In this document: positions 1 through 10,285 of the stretch, in pieces | How positions within the stretch are numbered: the stretch's first letter is position 1 | Layout: every line of letters begins with the position of its first letter | Assembly: GCA_017965665.1 (NCBI GenBank) | Contig: JAGCPN010000001.1 | Span: 1-64,000, forward strand | Direction of reading: 5' to 3' | Length of the DNA: 64,000 nucleotides | Source of the DNA: Aeriscardovia sp. | Lineage (GTDB): Bacteria; Actinomycetota; Actinomycetes; Actinomycetales; Bifidobacteriaceae | Translations under genes and position numbers: made by a program | The notes under the pieces: model-generated | The model's database searches: none | What the model was told of the DNA's origin: nothing | What the model saw: the letters and a program-made list of their open reading frames with translations, nothing else

Positions 1-198
1 TATTACAGACAGGGTAGAAAGGTTTTCCACCTCTTCCACGCTCTCGGCCCGCTTTATAAGCTTGGAGAGGAAGTCCACGTTTGCAGGCTCGAGCACCCCG
101 TCTTCTTTGTACTGCTCAAGCTCTTGCAGACGGTCCTTTTTGATTTCCTGAAGCGGCTTGTCAGCGTTCGCTTTTGCCTCAGTTAAATTTTGTATCAT
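1..198 (-). CDS. Hypothetical acidic helical protein (C-terminus beyond window)
   Basis: An open frame of 66 codons runs leftward from an ATG at 196-198 to the window edge without a stop. It begins MIQNLTEAKANADKPLQEIKKD and is rich in Lys, Glu, Gln and Leu, which suggests helix or coiled coil. No clear Shine-Dalgarno lies upstream. A TATACT hexamer (minus strand) ends 7 nt before the ATG, as expected for a leaderless actinobacterial transcript. I do not recognise the family. Its composition resembles the next leftward gene at 818-1249, but I see no direct similarity. The frame is only moderately certain because it is short and incomplete. Confidence 0.5.
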   Translation of the reverse strand, partial: MIQNLTEAKANADKPLQEIKKDRLQELEQYKEDGVLEPANVDFLSKLIKRAESVEEVENLSTLSVI

Positions 199-817
199 AG
201 CACTAAGTATAGCTATAGGGATGGGAAAATTATAACTTTTAGATTGGGTGTCACAGGTTGTGCAATAACTTCAGAAATGGTAAGAAATACAGGATTTTTG
301 ACACAGCCCATACTTAACCTCCGGAAGAGATGCGGAGAAGAATATTTTTAGGCAACATGAATATGAATCCCCCGCGGAAATTCAGATTCTGAGAGTCTTT
401 TACGTATTTCGCGCCGGGGAACAAAATGCTATTTAGTGTTTATTTTTGAATTAAATAAGAAGGAACCTTGTCTGAAATACCTATCCTCTTATGCGCCCCC
501 TTGCGCCTATCTATGATGCTTCCCTTCCGGATGCAGGATAAAAAGAGTGCGGCCGAAAGAGGCGGGAAGCTCCAAAAGGCTTTGAAAAACTGTCTCCTTC
601 AGACATATTGAAATGCAGGGTGCCAATGGAGGCCTGCAAGAATTAAGCGTTATCTTGGCAAAAAGTCATCGTCAGTAAAGTAATGTTGCTTCAATATGAT
701 GGATTTACCTTTGCTTTCAAAACTGTTTAGATCCTTGAAGGGAATTTTTGCAATAAATAGGCAAGCCCTAGATTGCGATCGCCGTATCCGCACGGAGAAC
801 CCGAAACCCAGGTATCC
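199..817. other. Intergenic stretch, no supported gene
   Basis: About 620 bases, AT-richer than the flanking genes. Overlapping short frames exist on both strands, but none has a ribosome-binding site together with a coding-like composition. I see no tRNA, strong terminator hairpin or repeat. A 31-codon frame around 513-620 reads MLPFRMQDKKSAAERGGK but has no start signal and may be a gene remnant. The region could be decayed coding sequence. Confidence 0.4.
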
Positions 818-1249
818 CTATTGCCAAAAAGGACCGTCTTCCTCTTCATTTGTTATTGCCTTTATCCGCTCCTCCACTTCGTTTCGATATTTGATCTCCT
901 GCTTCCGGCACTTTTTCAGGTCAGATTCGTGCTTCCCTTCTTCAGGAATCGAAGACAATGCCCCTTCTATCTCTCCCAATTCCCTCGCCACCGCCTTCAG
1001 GCCTTCGAGCGCCTGCCTTCTGTCTTCCTTCAGGTTTGCTCTGTAGCCCTTTTCCTGGGGCGTCAGCTCGCGTTCTTCTGCCGTAAGATTCAGGCGCGCT
1101 TCCAATGCCGCCGCATCTTTCTCTGTTTTGGACGCCTCCTCCAGATAATCTTTTATTTCTTCAAGTTTCTCTTTTATGCCCACTAGACTCTCTTCTGTCG
1201 GTTCTTTGGCAGAGAAGGATGCCCCTTCCTGGCTCTCTTCTTCGCTCAT
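818..1249 (-). CDS. Hypothetical acidic coiled-coil protein, 143 aa
   Basis: Translation starts at an ATG preceded by an excellent Shine-Dalgarno (AAGGAGGA, minus strand), which is the main reason to prefer this frame over the plus-strand frames opposite it. The product begins MSEEESQEGASF and is almost entirely charged (Glu, Lys, Arg) with Leu and Ile at heptad-like spacing, for example in the segment VGIKEKLEEIKDYLEEAS. That predicts a soluble coiled coil. There is no signal peptide or membrane segment, and I recognise no family. It is oriented like the partial gene at the left edge, about 620 bases away. The function is unknown. Confidence 0.65.
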   Translation of the reverse strand: MSEEESQEGASFSAKEPTEESLVGIKEKLEEIKDYLEEASKTEKDAAALEARLNLTAEERELTPQEKGYRANLKEDRRQALEGLKAVARELGEIEGALSSIPEEGKHESDLKKCRKQEIKYRNEVEERIKAITNEEEDGPFWQ

Positions 1250-1555
1250 GATTCCTCCTTGCTTGATGAAAAGACTGCAAAAAGATCATTTTTCTAATTC
1301 ATAAAATAGCAGGCGGGCGTAGTATTTCTCTGCTAAAACTGCGACTCCTCAGTATGCCTCATGTAAGCTATCTGAGGTTCATGGCGAGGGCGCCGTGTTT
1401 TTCGGAACGGATATTTAAATCACGCTTTTACTAATTTTTGGATAAATAGGCAGAATGCGTGCAAAGGACGCCTGTCCGAGATTCAAATTTTTCCTTGCTT
1501 TTTGCAACCCGGCGGCTAATATCTGTTTTCCAGGATTGATTTCGGAGGCAGAGGG

Positions 1556-1822
1556 ATGTTACACAGGTTTAATCCCATAGGTTGTTTTTCTCGCCCTGCC
1601 ATGAAGCATAGGCCGGGAGGGTTTATCCCCTTTATCGGCAACTCTGCAGGCGCGATGTCATCCATGTATATGTGGCAGGTTTGATGCCAATACTACGGCA
1701 TCCCGGAAAAATGGCCCCGCGGGGGCGTCTTTTCCGACAAGTACTGGCAGGTGGCCAACGAAGTGGTCGCGCTGCACAAAGCCGAAAAGGAGCCGATACC
1801 TCCGGCGCCTGAGGAGAATTAA
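1556..1822 (+). pseudogene. Small reading frame interrupted by an in-frame TGA
   Basis: An ATG at 1556 follows a good Shine-Dalgarno (GGAGG at 1544-1548). It opens a frame MLHRFNPIGCFSRPAMKHRP... that stops at TGA 1682-1684. The same frame then continues without a break to TAA at 1820-1822 as CQYYGIPEKWPRGGVFSDKY and a hydrophilic, proline-rich tail ending APEEN. Read through, it would give 88 codons. The downstream half has the GC-rich third positions typical of genes here, so it looks like real protein sequence recently inactivated. UGA recoding is possible but unsupported. I do not recognise the family. Confidence 0.45.
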
Positions 1823-2011
1823 AAGAGTTCCGGATTTTGGCGGATAGATGCTTTGCTCCGCCTTGTATGCTGCAGCCGTTCCTAAGTGCATGTAATGGGC
1901 TTCGTGCTTCCAGAAGCAGCTGGCCAGGCTCAGCAAGTTTCCGGGCTGTAAATCCCTGCAAATTGGAAATTGCGTCAGGCCTTCTAAGAACAGAAGTTCT
2001 GCGCCGCTTAA

Positions 2012-2039
2012 TTGGGTTGTGACTTTGAAACGATAGAAT
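2012..2039 (+). promoter_or_regulatory. Leaderless-type promoter of thyA-dfrA
   Basis: TTGGGT (2012-2017), a 16-base spacer and TAGAAT (2034-2039). The thyA ATG begins 8 bases after the -10 box ends, so transcription would start at or beside the start codon. No Shine-Dalgarno precedes the ATG, which fits a leaderless mRNA. Confidence 0.55.
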
Positions 2040-2046
2040 CTTTGGC

Positions 2047-3416
<1,370 letters not shown>

Positions 3417-3442
3417 AAAAAATGTAGATGGAAAGATAACCG

Positions 3443-3515
3443 TGGCCCCGAGCGGGAACGATCCGCTGACCTCACGATTTTCAGTCGTACGCTCTACCAA
3501 CTGAGCTACAGAGCC
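3443..3515 (-). tRNA. tRNA-Phe (GAA)
   Basis: On the minus strand the 73 bases fold as a cloverleaf: acceptor GGCTCTG, D arm GCTC...GAGC, anticodon loop CTGAAAA giving GAA, T arm with TTC, and discriminator A. CCA is not encoded. Confidence 0.96.
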
Positions 3516-3550
3516 AACTTCGAGACAACAAAGCCAGCCATTGTCTCAAG

Positions 3551-3624
3551 CGACCCGAACCGGACTTGAACCGGCGACCTCCGCCGTGACAGGGCGGCGC
3601 TCTAACCAACTGAGCTATCGGGCC
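3551..3624 (-). tRNA. tRNA-Asp (GTC)
   Basis: A 74-base minus-strand cloverleaf with acceptor GGCCCGA pairing TCGGGTC, anticodon loop CTGTCAC (GTC) and discriminator G, the expected identity base for Asp. It lies 35 bases upstream of tRNA-Phe in the same orientation, so the two are probably cotranscribed. CCA is not encoded. Confidence 0.96.
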
Positions 3625-3702
3625 AGATGTGGAAAACCACAACGAGTTTAAGCATACAATAAACAGATAGGTTTTGCAAATGCGGATTTTTACGGAGCGA
3701 AA

Positions 3703-4317
3703 ATGGAAGAGAGAAAGACCCTGACCGATGACTATGAGCGCATAAGAAAGTCTGAAGACGCAGGCGAGCTCTCGCGCCTGGCGCGGGAGCAGGTGAGCAA
3801 AGAAGAGGCCGGGGAAGAGGAATTTGCCGTAAAGTCCGCGCTCCTTGAGGCAGTGGCAGCCAACCCCGCTACGCCCCTGGAAGACAGGATCTTCCTGGCT
3901 TCCTCCTCTTCCTTCCCCAACATCCTCGTGCGCCTGAGCGCAGATTGCGATCCCGGGGTGAGGCGGGCTGTGGCAGCCAACCCCGCCTCGAAAAACTGGC
4001 TTCTTTCCAAACTTGCCAAAGACGATGAGGCGGAGGTTCGGGAGGCCGCCATGGAGAACCCCAAATCTTCCTGGAAGGCCAAGCTCGACGGCGCGCAAAG
4101 TTTCGCCTCTTCCCCCGCCCTCCTCCGCTTCCTCTCGGAAGTCGGAAGGGACGCCGCCGAGGGGAGCCGGGACTTCGTCCTCGCCTCCATGGTCAGATCC
4201 AGCGTTGCCCGCAACCCCTCCTGCCCTGCAGACGTCCTCTCTTCCCTGGCCCTCGACCCCAGCCCCGAAGTGGCCAGGGCCGCCTCAAAGAGAATCTCCC
4301 CGGATAATGTACAATAA
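3703..4317 (+). CDS. Variant leucine-rich-repeat (LRV-type) protein, 204 aa
   Basis: The protein carries recurrent helical units of the form V(A/R)xNPxxPxxLLxxLAxDxxxxVR, for example [36 protein letters not shown] and [19 protein letters not shown]. These match the LRV-type helical repeats found in many actinobacteria. The first 45 residues are charged and helical. There is no signal peptide, no membrane segment and no N-terminal cysteine cluster, so it is not the iron-sulfur LRV type. The ATG is preceded by GGAG at a suitable distance. Such repeats usually form protein-binding solenoids, but the partner is unknown. It stands alone between tRNAs and rplM. Confidence 0.75.
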   Translation: MEERKTLTDDYERIRKSEDAGELSRLAREQVSKEEAGEEEFAVKSALLEAVAANPATPLEDRIFLASSSSFPNILVRLSADCDPGVRRAVAANPASKNWLLSKLAKDDEAEVREAAMENPKSSWKAKLDGAQSFASSPALLRFLSEVGRDAAEGSRDFVLASMVRSSVARNPSCPADVLSSLALDPSPEVARAASKRISPDNVQ

Positions 4318-4436
4318 GGAGCTGTTGTGTTTCCCCTCGGTTTAGCTGGACGCTTCCCACTCGCCAGAGCGGACTTCGGGGAATTGAATCGCAATGCGAA
4401 AACAACGGTAGAAACACAATACAGAAAAGGTTAGTT

Positions 4437-4889
4437 GTGAAGACTTTTACACCCAAACCGGCCGACTTGACTCATGACTGGTATGTAATAGACGCCCAGA
4501 AGGTAGTGCTGGGCAGGCTGGCTGTCACAGCGTCCACGCTCCTGAGGGGAAAAAACAAGAGGACTTTCGCCCCCAACGCCGATGCGGGGGACTACGTTGT
4601 GATCCTCAACGCCGACAAGGTGGCCCTCACCGGAAAGAAGGAAGGTGAAATCGCCTACCGGCACTCCGGCTACCCCGGCGGCCTCAGGGCCGACACCCTA
4701 GGATCCCTTAAGAAGAACAACCCCGACAGGCTTGTGCGCCAGGCCGTGTGGGGGATGCTTCCCAAAAACAAGCTCTCCAGGCAGCAGATAAAGAGGCTGC
4801 ACATAGTGGCCGGGGCCGAGAACCCCTACGCCGCCCAAAAGCCGAAGAAATTTGTAATCGCCCAGATGGCCCAGGGCAAGAAGAACTAG
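4437..4889 (+). CDS. rplM: 50S ribosomal protein L13
   Basis: An early-assembling protein of the large subunit that binds 23S rRNA. The 150-aa product has the L13 signatures [15 protein letters not shown] near residues 16-30 and [21 protein letters not shown] near 95-115. It starts with GTG. About 120 bases of non-coding leader separate it from the preceding gene, and its promoter is probably there, although I could not pick boxes with confidence. rpsI follows after 16 bases with its own Shine-Dalgarno, the conserved bacterial rplM-rpsI operon. Confidence 0.97.
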   Translation: MKTFTPKPADLTHDWYVIDAQKVVLGRLAVTASTLLRGKNKRTFAPNADAGDYVVILNADKVALTGKKEGEIAYRHSGYPGGLRADTLGSLKKNNPDRLVRQAVWGMLPKNKLSRQQIKRLHIVAGAENPYAAQKPKKFVIAQMAQGKKN

Positions 4890-4905
4890 GAAAAGGGAAG
4901 AGGCA

Positions 4906-5373
4906 ATGGCAGAAAATCAGTTGCAAGAGGCTGTAACCTACAGCTCCGAGACCGAGCCCCAGGCGGGAGCCGGAGAGAGCCTCATAGCTCCCGGCTACGG
5001 GACCGGAAAGAGGAAGAACGCCGTGGCCCGGGTGTGGCTCAAGCCCGGCAGCGGCAAGTGGACCGTCAACGGCAGGACCCTCGAGGGCTACTTCACCCAG
5101 GCCCTCTCGAGGAGGGAAGTCCAGTCCCCCTTCACCCTCCTGCACCTGGAGGGCAAGTTCGACGTGTTCGTCCGCGTGGAAGGCGGCGGGATTTCCGGGC
5201 AGGCCGGAGCCATCCGCCTCGGGGTTTCCAGAGCGCTCAACGAGATTGACCGCGATCACAACAGGCCGACCCTCAAGAAGCACGGCTTTTTGACCAGGGA
5301 CGCCAGGGTGGTGGAAAGGAAGAAGGCCGGCCTCCACAAGGCCCGCAAAGCCCCGCAGTACTCCAAGCGTTAA
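4906..5373 (+). CDS. rpsI: 30S ribosomal protein S9
   Basis: A small-subunit protein whose basic tail reaches the P-site tRNA. The 155-aa product has the S9 core from [19 protein letters not shown] (about residue 30) to the C-terminal [18 protein letters not shown], ending in the conserved Lys-Arg. About 27 extra N-terminal residues, acidic and Gln/Glu-rich, precede the core, as in other actinobacterial S9 proteins. It is second in the rplM-rpsI operon and is followed by a strong terminator. Confidence 0.97.
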   Translation: MAENQLQEAVTYSSETEPQAGAGESLIAPGYGTGKRKNAVARVWLKPGSGKWTVNGRTLEGYFTQALSRREVQSPFTLLHLEGKFDVFVRVEGGGISGQAGAIRLGVSRALNEIDRDHNRPTLKKHGFLTRDARVVERKKAGLHKARKAPQYSKR

Positions 5374-5380
5374 ATTTTTC

Positions 5381-5409
5381 GGGCCCCCGTCCGGGGGCCC
5401 TTTCTTTTT
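5381..5409 (+). terminator. Intrinsic terminator of rplM-rpsI
   Basis: An 8-bp perfect GC stem, GGGCCCCC / GGGGGCCC around GTCC, followed by TTTCTTTTT. It begins 7 bases after the rpsI stop. Confidence 0.93.
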
Positions 5410-5597
5410 CAGTGTGCCCGTTTGCGACAATAAGGCTTGGATATTAAGATTTACTTGTCGACCTGTGACGGTTTAAATTTACAATTTGAAAAGCGGGCGC
5501 GCCTCTTCCGGGGCACAGTAGTTTTTTGCGTGGCAATCTGGCCCGTATTGTAACTGTCGCGGGCTTAAAAATACTACTAAAGGAAGGGCGTACAGCA
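5410..5597 (+). promoter_or_regulatory. Leader and probable promoter region of the S10 operon
   Basis: A 188-base gap between the rpsI terminator and rpsJ, starting the longest operon in the window. It holds AT-rich candidate -10 sequences, notably TACAAT at 5480-5485, but no well-spaced -35 box that I can defend. The remaining roughly 110 bases would be a leader of the kind that often carries ribosomal protein autoregulation. I cannot identify a specific L4-type structure. A Shine-Dalgarno (AAGGAAGGG) precedes rpsJ. Confidence 0.35.
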
Positions 5598-5906
5598 ATG
5601 GCGGGACAAAAAATCCGCATTCGGCTCAAGTCCTATGATCATGAAGTTATTGACCAGTCTGCGAAGAAGATCGTTGAAACTGTGACAAGCGTAGGCGTGA
5701 AGGCTATCGGGCCGATCCCGCTTCCCACCGAAAGGAACAGCTACTGCGTCATCCGTTCTCCGCACAAATACAAGGACTCGCGCGAAGAATTTGAAAGGCG
5801 ATCCCACAAGCGCCTGATCGACGTCATAGATCCCACTCCTAAAGCTATAGATTCGTTGATGCGCATAGATCTACCCACGGATGTCAATATAGAGATCAAG
5901 CTGTAA
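5598..5906 (+). CDS. rpsJ: 30S ribosomal protein S10 (NusE)
   Basis: S10 belongs to the small-subunit head and, as NusE, also acts in transcription antitermination. I start it at ATG 5598 ([19 protein letters not shown]) because this gives the family's usual 102 aa and follows AAGGAAGGG. The longer frame from 5526 adds residues not seen in S10. The conserved segments are [20 protein letters not shown] and [20 protein letters not shown]. It is the first gene of the S10-spc cluster, followed by rplC after 10 bases. Confidence 0.97.
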   Translation: MAGQKIRIRLKSYDHEVIDQSAKKIVETVTSVGVKAIGPIPLPTERNSYCVIRSPHKYKDSREEFERRSHKRLIDVIDPTPKAIDSLMRIDLPTDVNIEIKL

Positions 5907-5916
5907 AGGTCGAGGC

Positions 5917-6555
5917 ATGCAGAGAAAAGCTTTATTGGGAACGAAGTTGGGAATGAGCCAACTGTGGGATGAACAGGGGTACGTCATCCCCGTCACCCTG
6001 GTGGACGTGTCCACCAACGTGGTGACCGACATCAAGACCTCTGAAAAGAATGGCTACGATGCCATACAGATAGGCTACGGGAGCATAAAGCCCGGCAAGG
6101 TCACCAAGCCCCTCGCGGGCCACTTCGAGAGGGCGGGAGTCACGCCCCGCCGCCACCTCGTCGAGTACAAGACCCCCGACGCGTCCGAGTACCAGCTCGG
6201 CCAGGAGCTCGCCCCCGACACCTTCGAAGAGGGCGCGGTGGTGGACGTGATAGGCACCACCAAGGGCAAGGGCTTTGCGGGCACCATCAAGCGCTGGGGC
6301 TTCCGCTCCTACAGGAGGACCCACGGCTCCCACAAGAACGAAAGAAGGCCGGGATCCGTCGGCGCCTGCGCCACCCCGAGCCGCGTCTTCCGCGGAAAGA
6401 GAATGGCAGGGCGCATGGGCTCTGACAGGCAGACTATCCAGAACCTGAAGGTAGTGGAAGTCAATGCCGAAAAAGGTTTCATAGCGATTAAGGGCGCTCT
6501 GCCGGGCTCCAAGGGATCTTTGGTGCTCATCCGCAGCGCTGTGAAGGGAGCCTAG
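5917..6555 (+). CDS. rplC: 50S ribosomal protein L3
   Basis: An assembly-initiating large-subunit protein near the peptidyl transferase centre. The 212-aa product starts MQRKALLGTKLGMSQLW and contains the L3 hallmark loop, GTTKGKGFAGTIKRWGF near residue 110 and RRPGSVGACATPSRVFRGK near 145, then RMAGRMG. It lies between rpsJ and rplD in the standard order, with 2 bases to rplD. Confidence 0.97.
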   Translation: MQRKALLGTKLGMSQLWDEQGYVIPVTLVDVSTNVVTDIKTSEKNGYDAIQIGYGSIKPGKVTKPLAGHFERAGVTPRRHLVEYKTPDASEYQLGQELAPDTFEEGAVVDVIGTTKGKGFAGTIKRWGFRSYRRTHGSHKNERRPGSVGACATPSRVFRGKRMAGRMGSDRQTIQNLKVVEVNAEKGFIAIKGALPGSKGSLVLIRSAVKGA

Positions 6556-6557
6556 CA

Positions 6558-7226
6558 ATGGCAGATCTTTCAGTAGAGGTCACAAGCCCCGAAGGCGAGA
6601 AGGCGGGATCCGTCTCCCTCCCCGAGAGCGTGTTCGGCTTCGATTCCCAGACGGTAATCGACCACATCCCCCTCATCCACCAGGTAGTGGTGGCGCACCT
6701 GGCCGCCCTCAGGCAGGGCACCCACGCGGTAAAGAGCCGCGGCACCGTCTCGGGGGGAGGCAAGAAGCCGTGGAGGCAGAAGGGCACCGGGCGCGCCCGC
6801 CAGGGATCCATCCGGGCCCCCCAGTGGAAGGGCGGGGCCATAGCTTTCGGGCCGGTCCCCCGCGACTACTCCCAGAAGACCCCCAAGAAGATGAAGGCCC
6901 TGGCCCTAAAGTACGTCCTCTCTGACAGGGCTTCTGCCGGCGCCATCCGCGTCCTGGGCTCCTTCTCCTTCGAAAAGCCCTCCACCAAGAAGGCCGCCGA
7001 GGTGCTGGGCCCCATAGCGCAGGGCTCCTTCTCCACCCTCGTTTTGGCTCCCGATCAGCTAAACGAGTGGCTTTCGGTCCGCAACCTGGACTACATAAAC
7101 CCGATCTTCGTAGATCAGATAAACACCTACGACGTCATCGTCGCAAAGAACCTCATCTTCTCCAAAGAGGCCATGGACCAGTTCATTGACAAGTGCAACG
7201 CCAAGTGCGCTGCGAAGGAGAGATAG
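6558..7226 (+). CDS. rplD: 50S ribosomal protein L4
   Basis: It binds 23S rRNA and its extended loop lines the exit tunnel. In many bacteria it also represses its own S10 operon; whether it does so here is unknown. The 222-aa product shows the tunnel loop SGGGKKPWRQKGTGRARQGS near residues 73-92, followed by PQWKGGAIAFGPVPRDYSQK. It ends in a lysine-rich tail that overlaps the Shine-Dalgarno of rplW. Confidence 0.97.
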   Translation: MADLSVEVTSPEGEKAGSVSLPESVFGFDSQTVIDHIPLIHQVVVAHLAALRQGTHAVKSRGTVSGGGKKPWRQKGTGRARQGSIRAPQWKGGAIAFGPVPRDYSQKTPKKMKALALKYVLSDRASAGAIRVLGSFSFEKPSTKKAAEVLGPIAQGSFSTLVLAPDQLNEWLSVRNLDYINPIFVDQINTYDVIVAKNLIFSKEAMDQFIDKCNAKCAAKER

Positions 7227-7228
7227 CC

Positions 7229-7525
7229 GTGGAGAAACTGTATCAGGACGTGATAATCAGGCCGGTGGTCAGCGAGAAGAGCTACGCCAACTCCGACCGC
7301 AGGCAGTACACCTTCGTGATTCCTGAAAACGTCGGCAGGGTCGAAGTCAAACAGGCCATCGAAAAGCTTTTCGACGTGAAGGTGGTCTCCGTCAACATCC
7401 TCCACCGCATGGGGAAGGTGAGGCGCCTGCCCAACAGGCACTTCGGCAAGAGATCCAGCGAAAAGAGGGCCATCGTCACCCTCGGGCCCGGCCAGCAACT
7501 TGATATATTTACTAACGGTAACTAG
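7229..7525 (+). CDS. rplW: 50S ribosomal protein L23
   Basis: A large-subunit protein at the tunnel exit that docks SRP and trigger factor. The start chosen is GTG 7229 (MEKLYQDVIIRPVVSEKSY), preceded by GAAGGAG. It gives 98 aa, the usual L23 size, whereas the longer frame from 7193 would intrude into rplD. The core matches L23: YTFVIPENVGRVEVKQAIEK, VKVVSVNIL and RSSEKRAIVTLGPGQQ. Confidence 0.96.
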   Translation: MEKLYQDVIIRPVVSEKSYANSDRRQYTFVIPENVGRVEVKQAIEKLFDVKVVSVNILHRMGKVRRLPNRHFGKRSSEKRAIVTLGPGQQLDIFTNGN

Positions 7526-7552
7526 GTAGCCGAGAAAAAGGATTGATAAATT

Positions 7553-8383
7553 ATGGCTATCCGCATTTATAAAGCGACAAGCGCTGGAAGGCGCAACGCC
7601 TCGGTGGAAGATTTCTCCAATCTCACCCGCCGCACCCCTGAGCCTTCCCTCGTGCGCCCCCTGCACTCCACCGGCGGCCGCAACAACTACGGCCGCATCA
7701 CTTCCCGCCACCGCGGCGGAAGGGTGAAGAGGCAGTACAGGATCATAGACTTCCGCAGGTGGGACAAGGACGGAGTCCCCGGGCACGTCAGGGAGATAGA
7801 GTACGATCCCAACCGCTGCGCCCGCATAGCCCTCGTGGTGTTCGACGACGGCGACAAGCGCTACATCCTCGCCCCCAAGGGCATAAAGCCGGGAGACCTC
7901 ATAGAAACCGGCCCCAAGGCCGACATCAAGCCCGGAAACAACCTGCCTCTGGCCAACATCCCCACCGGCACCATCATCCACTCCATAGAGCTGCGCCCGC
8001 TCGGCGGGGCCAAGATTGCCAGATCCGCCGGAGCCTCCGTGCAGCTGGTGGCCAAGGACGGCAAGTACGCCCAGCTCAGGATGCCCAGCGGAGAGGTCAG
8101 AAACGTTCTCGCCGCATGCAGGGCGACCATAGGCGAAGTCGGAAATTCCGAGCACGCCAACATAGAACTCGGCAAGGCCGGCCGCGCCCGCTGGATGGGC
8201 CACAGGCCCATCGTCCGCGGCGAATCCATGAACGCAGTGGACCACCCCCACGGCGGCCGCACGCGCGGCGGCAAGAATCCGCGCAGCCCGTGGGGCAAGG
8301 GAGAGGTGCGCACCAGAAGGCCGAAGAAGGCTTCCAGCAGGCTTATCGTGCGCCGCCGTCCGTCTGGTAAGAATCGCAAGTAG
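7553..8383 (+). CDS. rplB: 50S ribosomal protein L2
   Basis: One of the most conserved large-subunit proteins, needed for subunit association and peptidyl transfer. At 276 aa it has the normal length. The diagnostic regions are [17 protein letters not shown] near residue 46, [19 protein letters not shown] near 93, [20 protein letters not shown] near 205, and [18 protein letters not shown] with the functionally important histidine. It follows rplW after 27 bases. Confidence 0.98.
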   Translation: MAIRIYKATSAGRRNASVEDFSNLTRRTPEPSLVRPLHSTGGRNNYGRITSRHRGGRVKRQYRIIDFRRWDKDGVPGHVREIEYDPNRCARIALVVFDDGDKRYILAPKGIKPGDLIETGPKADIKPGNNLPLANIPTGTIIHSIELRPLGGAKIARSAGASVQLVAKDGKYAQLRMPSGEVRNVLAACRATIGEVGNSEHANIELGKAGRARWMGHRPIVRGESMNAVDHPHGGRTRGGKNPRSPWGKGEVRTRRPKKASSRLIVRRRPSGKNRK

Positions 8384-8392
8384 GGAAATCGA

Positions 8393-8674
<282 letters not shown>

Positions 8675-8677
8675 ATT

Positions 8678-9046
8678 ATGGGTAACTTAGAAGCTAAAGC
8701 GATTGCAAGGCGCGTGCGCGTCACCCCGCGCAAGGCCCGCAGGATGGCGGACCTTATCCGCGGCAAGAACGTGCAGAAGGCCAGGGTGGTGCTGCAGTTT
8801 GCGCCGCAGACTGCAGCCAAGCCCGTGCGCAAAGTGGTGGAATCCGCCATCGCCAACGCTCATTTCCTCGCCGAGAAGTCAAACCAGACTTTCCACGAGA
8901 ACGATTTGGTTGTGAAAACGATTATGGTGGACGAGGGAGCGACCATGAAGCGTTTCCGCCCCCGCGCCCAAGGCAGGGCCGGTGCGATCCTGAAGCGTAC
9001 CTGCCAAATCACCGTGGTGGTTTCTTCCGAAGAAGGGGTTCGCTAA
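8678..9046 (+). CDS. rplV: 50S ribosomal protein L22
   Basis: It lines the exit tunnel with L4. At 122 aa it contains [20 protein letters not shown] near the N-terminus, [16 protein letters not shown] in the middle, and the tunnel beta-hairpin [20 protein letters not shown] near residues 89-108. The final base of its stop codon is also the first base of the rpsC ATG (TAATG), so translation is coupled. Confidence 0.97.
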   Translation: MGNLEAKAIARRVRVTPRKARRMADLIRGKNVQKARVVLQFAPQTAAKPVRKVVESAIANAHFLAEKSNQTFHENDLVVKTIMVDEGATMKRFRPRAQGRAGAILKRTCQITVVVSSEEGVR

Positions 9047-9864
9047 TGGGTCAAAAGATTAATCCGCTCGGCTTTCGCCTCGGAATAACGGAATACTACA
9101 GGAGCCACTGGTTCTCCGCTTCCAACGTCAAAGGCGAAAGGTACAGGGACTTTGTGGGCGAGGACGACAAGATCCGCCGCATCGCCTCCGAGCGTCTCGA
9201 GAGGGCCGGAGTTTCCAAAATCATCATCGAGCACACCAAGGAAAGGGTCAGGGTGGATATCTACACCGCCCGCCCGGGCCTAGTCATCGGCCGCCGCGGA
9301 ACAATGGCGGACCAGATAAGGGCCGAGCTCGAAAAGCTGACAGGAAAACAGATACAGCTCAACATCTTCGAAGCCAAGGACCCCGCCATCGATGCCCAGC
9401 TCGTAGCCCAGTCCATAGCCGAGCAGCTCGTAAACAGGGTGATGTTCCGCAGGGCCATGAGGAAGGCCCAGAAGGACGCCGTGGCCGCGGGCGCCGACGG
9501 CATCAGAATCAAGCTCTCCGGCCGCCTCGGCGGAGCCGACATGAGCCGCTCCGAGTTCTACAGGGAAGGAAGGGTCCCCCTCCAGACCCTCAGGGCCCTC
9601 ATAGACTACGGCTTCTTCGAGGCCCGCACCACCTACGGCCAGATCGGCGTCAAGGTCTGGATCTACAAGGGGGACATGACCGAAGAGCAGTTCGACGCCA
9701 AGCAGCTGCAGGCCGCCAGGAGCGGGAAGATGAAGCGCGACGGACGCAGGCCCGCCAGGCGCCCCAAGACCGCCGATCCCGCCGCCCAGGCTCCCAAAGT
9801 TCCCGCCGACGAGCTCATAGCCCAGGAACCCACCCCCACCGGGGCGGAGGAAGTAAAGGAGTAG
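9046..9864 (+). CDS. rpsC: 30S ribosomal protein S3
   Basis: A small-subunit protein at the mRNA entry channel. The 272-aa product opens [24 protein letters not shown] type II KH domain contains the [19 protein letters not shown] loop near residue 83, and the C-terminal domain has [20 protein letters not shown]. The last 60 or so residues are a Lys/Arg then Pro/Glu-rich extension ([11 protein letters not shown]...), common in actinobacterial S3. Confidence 0.97.
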   Translation: MGQKINPLGFRLGITEYYRSHWFSASNVKGERYRDFVGEDDKIRRIASERLERAGVSKIIIEHTKERVRVDIYTARPGLVIGRRGTMADQIRAELEKLTGKQIQLNIFEAKDPAIDAQLVAQSIAEQLVNRVMFRRAMRKAQKDAVAAGADGIRIKLSGRLGGADMSRSEFYREGRVPLQTLRALIDYGFFEARTTYGQIGVKVWIYKGDMTEEQFDAKQLQAARSGKMKRDGRRPARRPKTADPAAQAPKVPADELIAQEPTPTGAEEVKE

Positions 9865-9868
9865 GAAC

Positions 9869-10285
9869 GTGCTGATTCCAAAGAGAGTAAAGTACCGCAA
9901 GCAGCACCGCCCCGGCAGGAGCGGGATGTCGAAGGGCGGAAACGAGCTCACCTTCGGCGAGTTCGGAATCAAGGCCATGGCTCCCGCCTATATGACCAAC
10001 CGCCAGATCGAGGCCGCCAGGATTGCAATCAACCGCTACATCAAGCGCGGCGGCAGGGTCTGGATTGACGTCTTTCCCGACCGCCCCCTCACCAAGCACC
10101 CGGCCGAGTCCAGGATGGGCTCCGGAAAGGGCAACCCCGAGTTCTGGATTGCCAACATAAAGCCGGGCAGGATCCTCTTTGAGATCGGGGGCGTCCCTGA
10201 GGCGGCAGCCAGGGAGTCCCTGAGGCGGGCTATTGATAAACTACCTATGAAGTGCCGTATAGTCAGTCGCGAGGGAGAAGCTTAA
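9869..10285 (+). CDS. rplP: 50S ribosomal protein L16
   Basis: It organises the A-site tRNA pocket of the large subunit. The 138-aa product starts with GTG ([19 protein letters not shown]), the classical L16 N-terminus, and contains [20 protein letters not shown] and [20 protein letters not shown]. The stop TAA shares its last base with the rpmC start ATG. Confidence 0.97.
   Translation: MLIPKRVKYRKQHRPGRSGMSKGGNELTFGEFGIKAMAPAYMTNRQIEAARIAINRYIKRGGRVWIDVFPDRPLTKHPAESRMGSGKGNPEFWIANIKPGRILFEIGGVPEAAARESLRRAIDKLPMKCRIVSREGEA

Larger units (their letters stand above)
1250..2046. other. Gene-poor stretch with a decayed small frame and the thyA promoter
   Basis: Nearly 800 bases without an intact recognisable gene. 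It contains an 88-codon frame broken by an internal TGA at 1682-1684 (listed separately) and, at its right end, a leaderless-type promoter for thyA (listed separately). The long frames on the minus strand here run into the antisense of thyA and have no start signals. Confidence 0.5.

Noticed and set aside
1682..1684. UGA as a selenocysteine codon
   Set aside because: No SECIS-like hairpin with a suitable apical loop follows; the next bases form only a GC palindrome. Kept as a pseudogene with the alternative stated.
7127..8251. 374-codon frame on the minus strand opposite rplW/rplB
   Set aside because: It mirrors the codon periodicity of well-identified ribosomal protein genes, has no start signal and no recognisable motif. 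It is an antisense shadow of GC-rich coding sequence.
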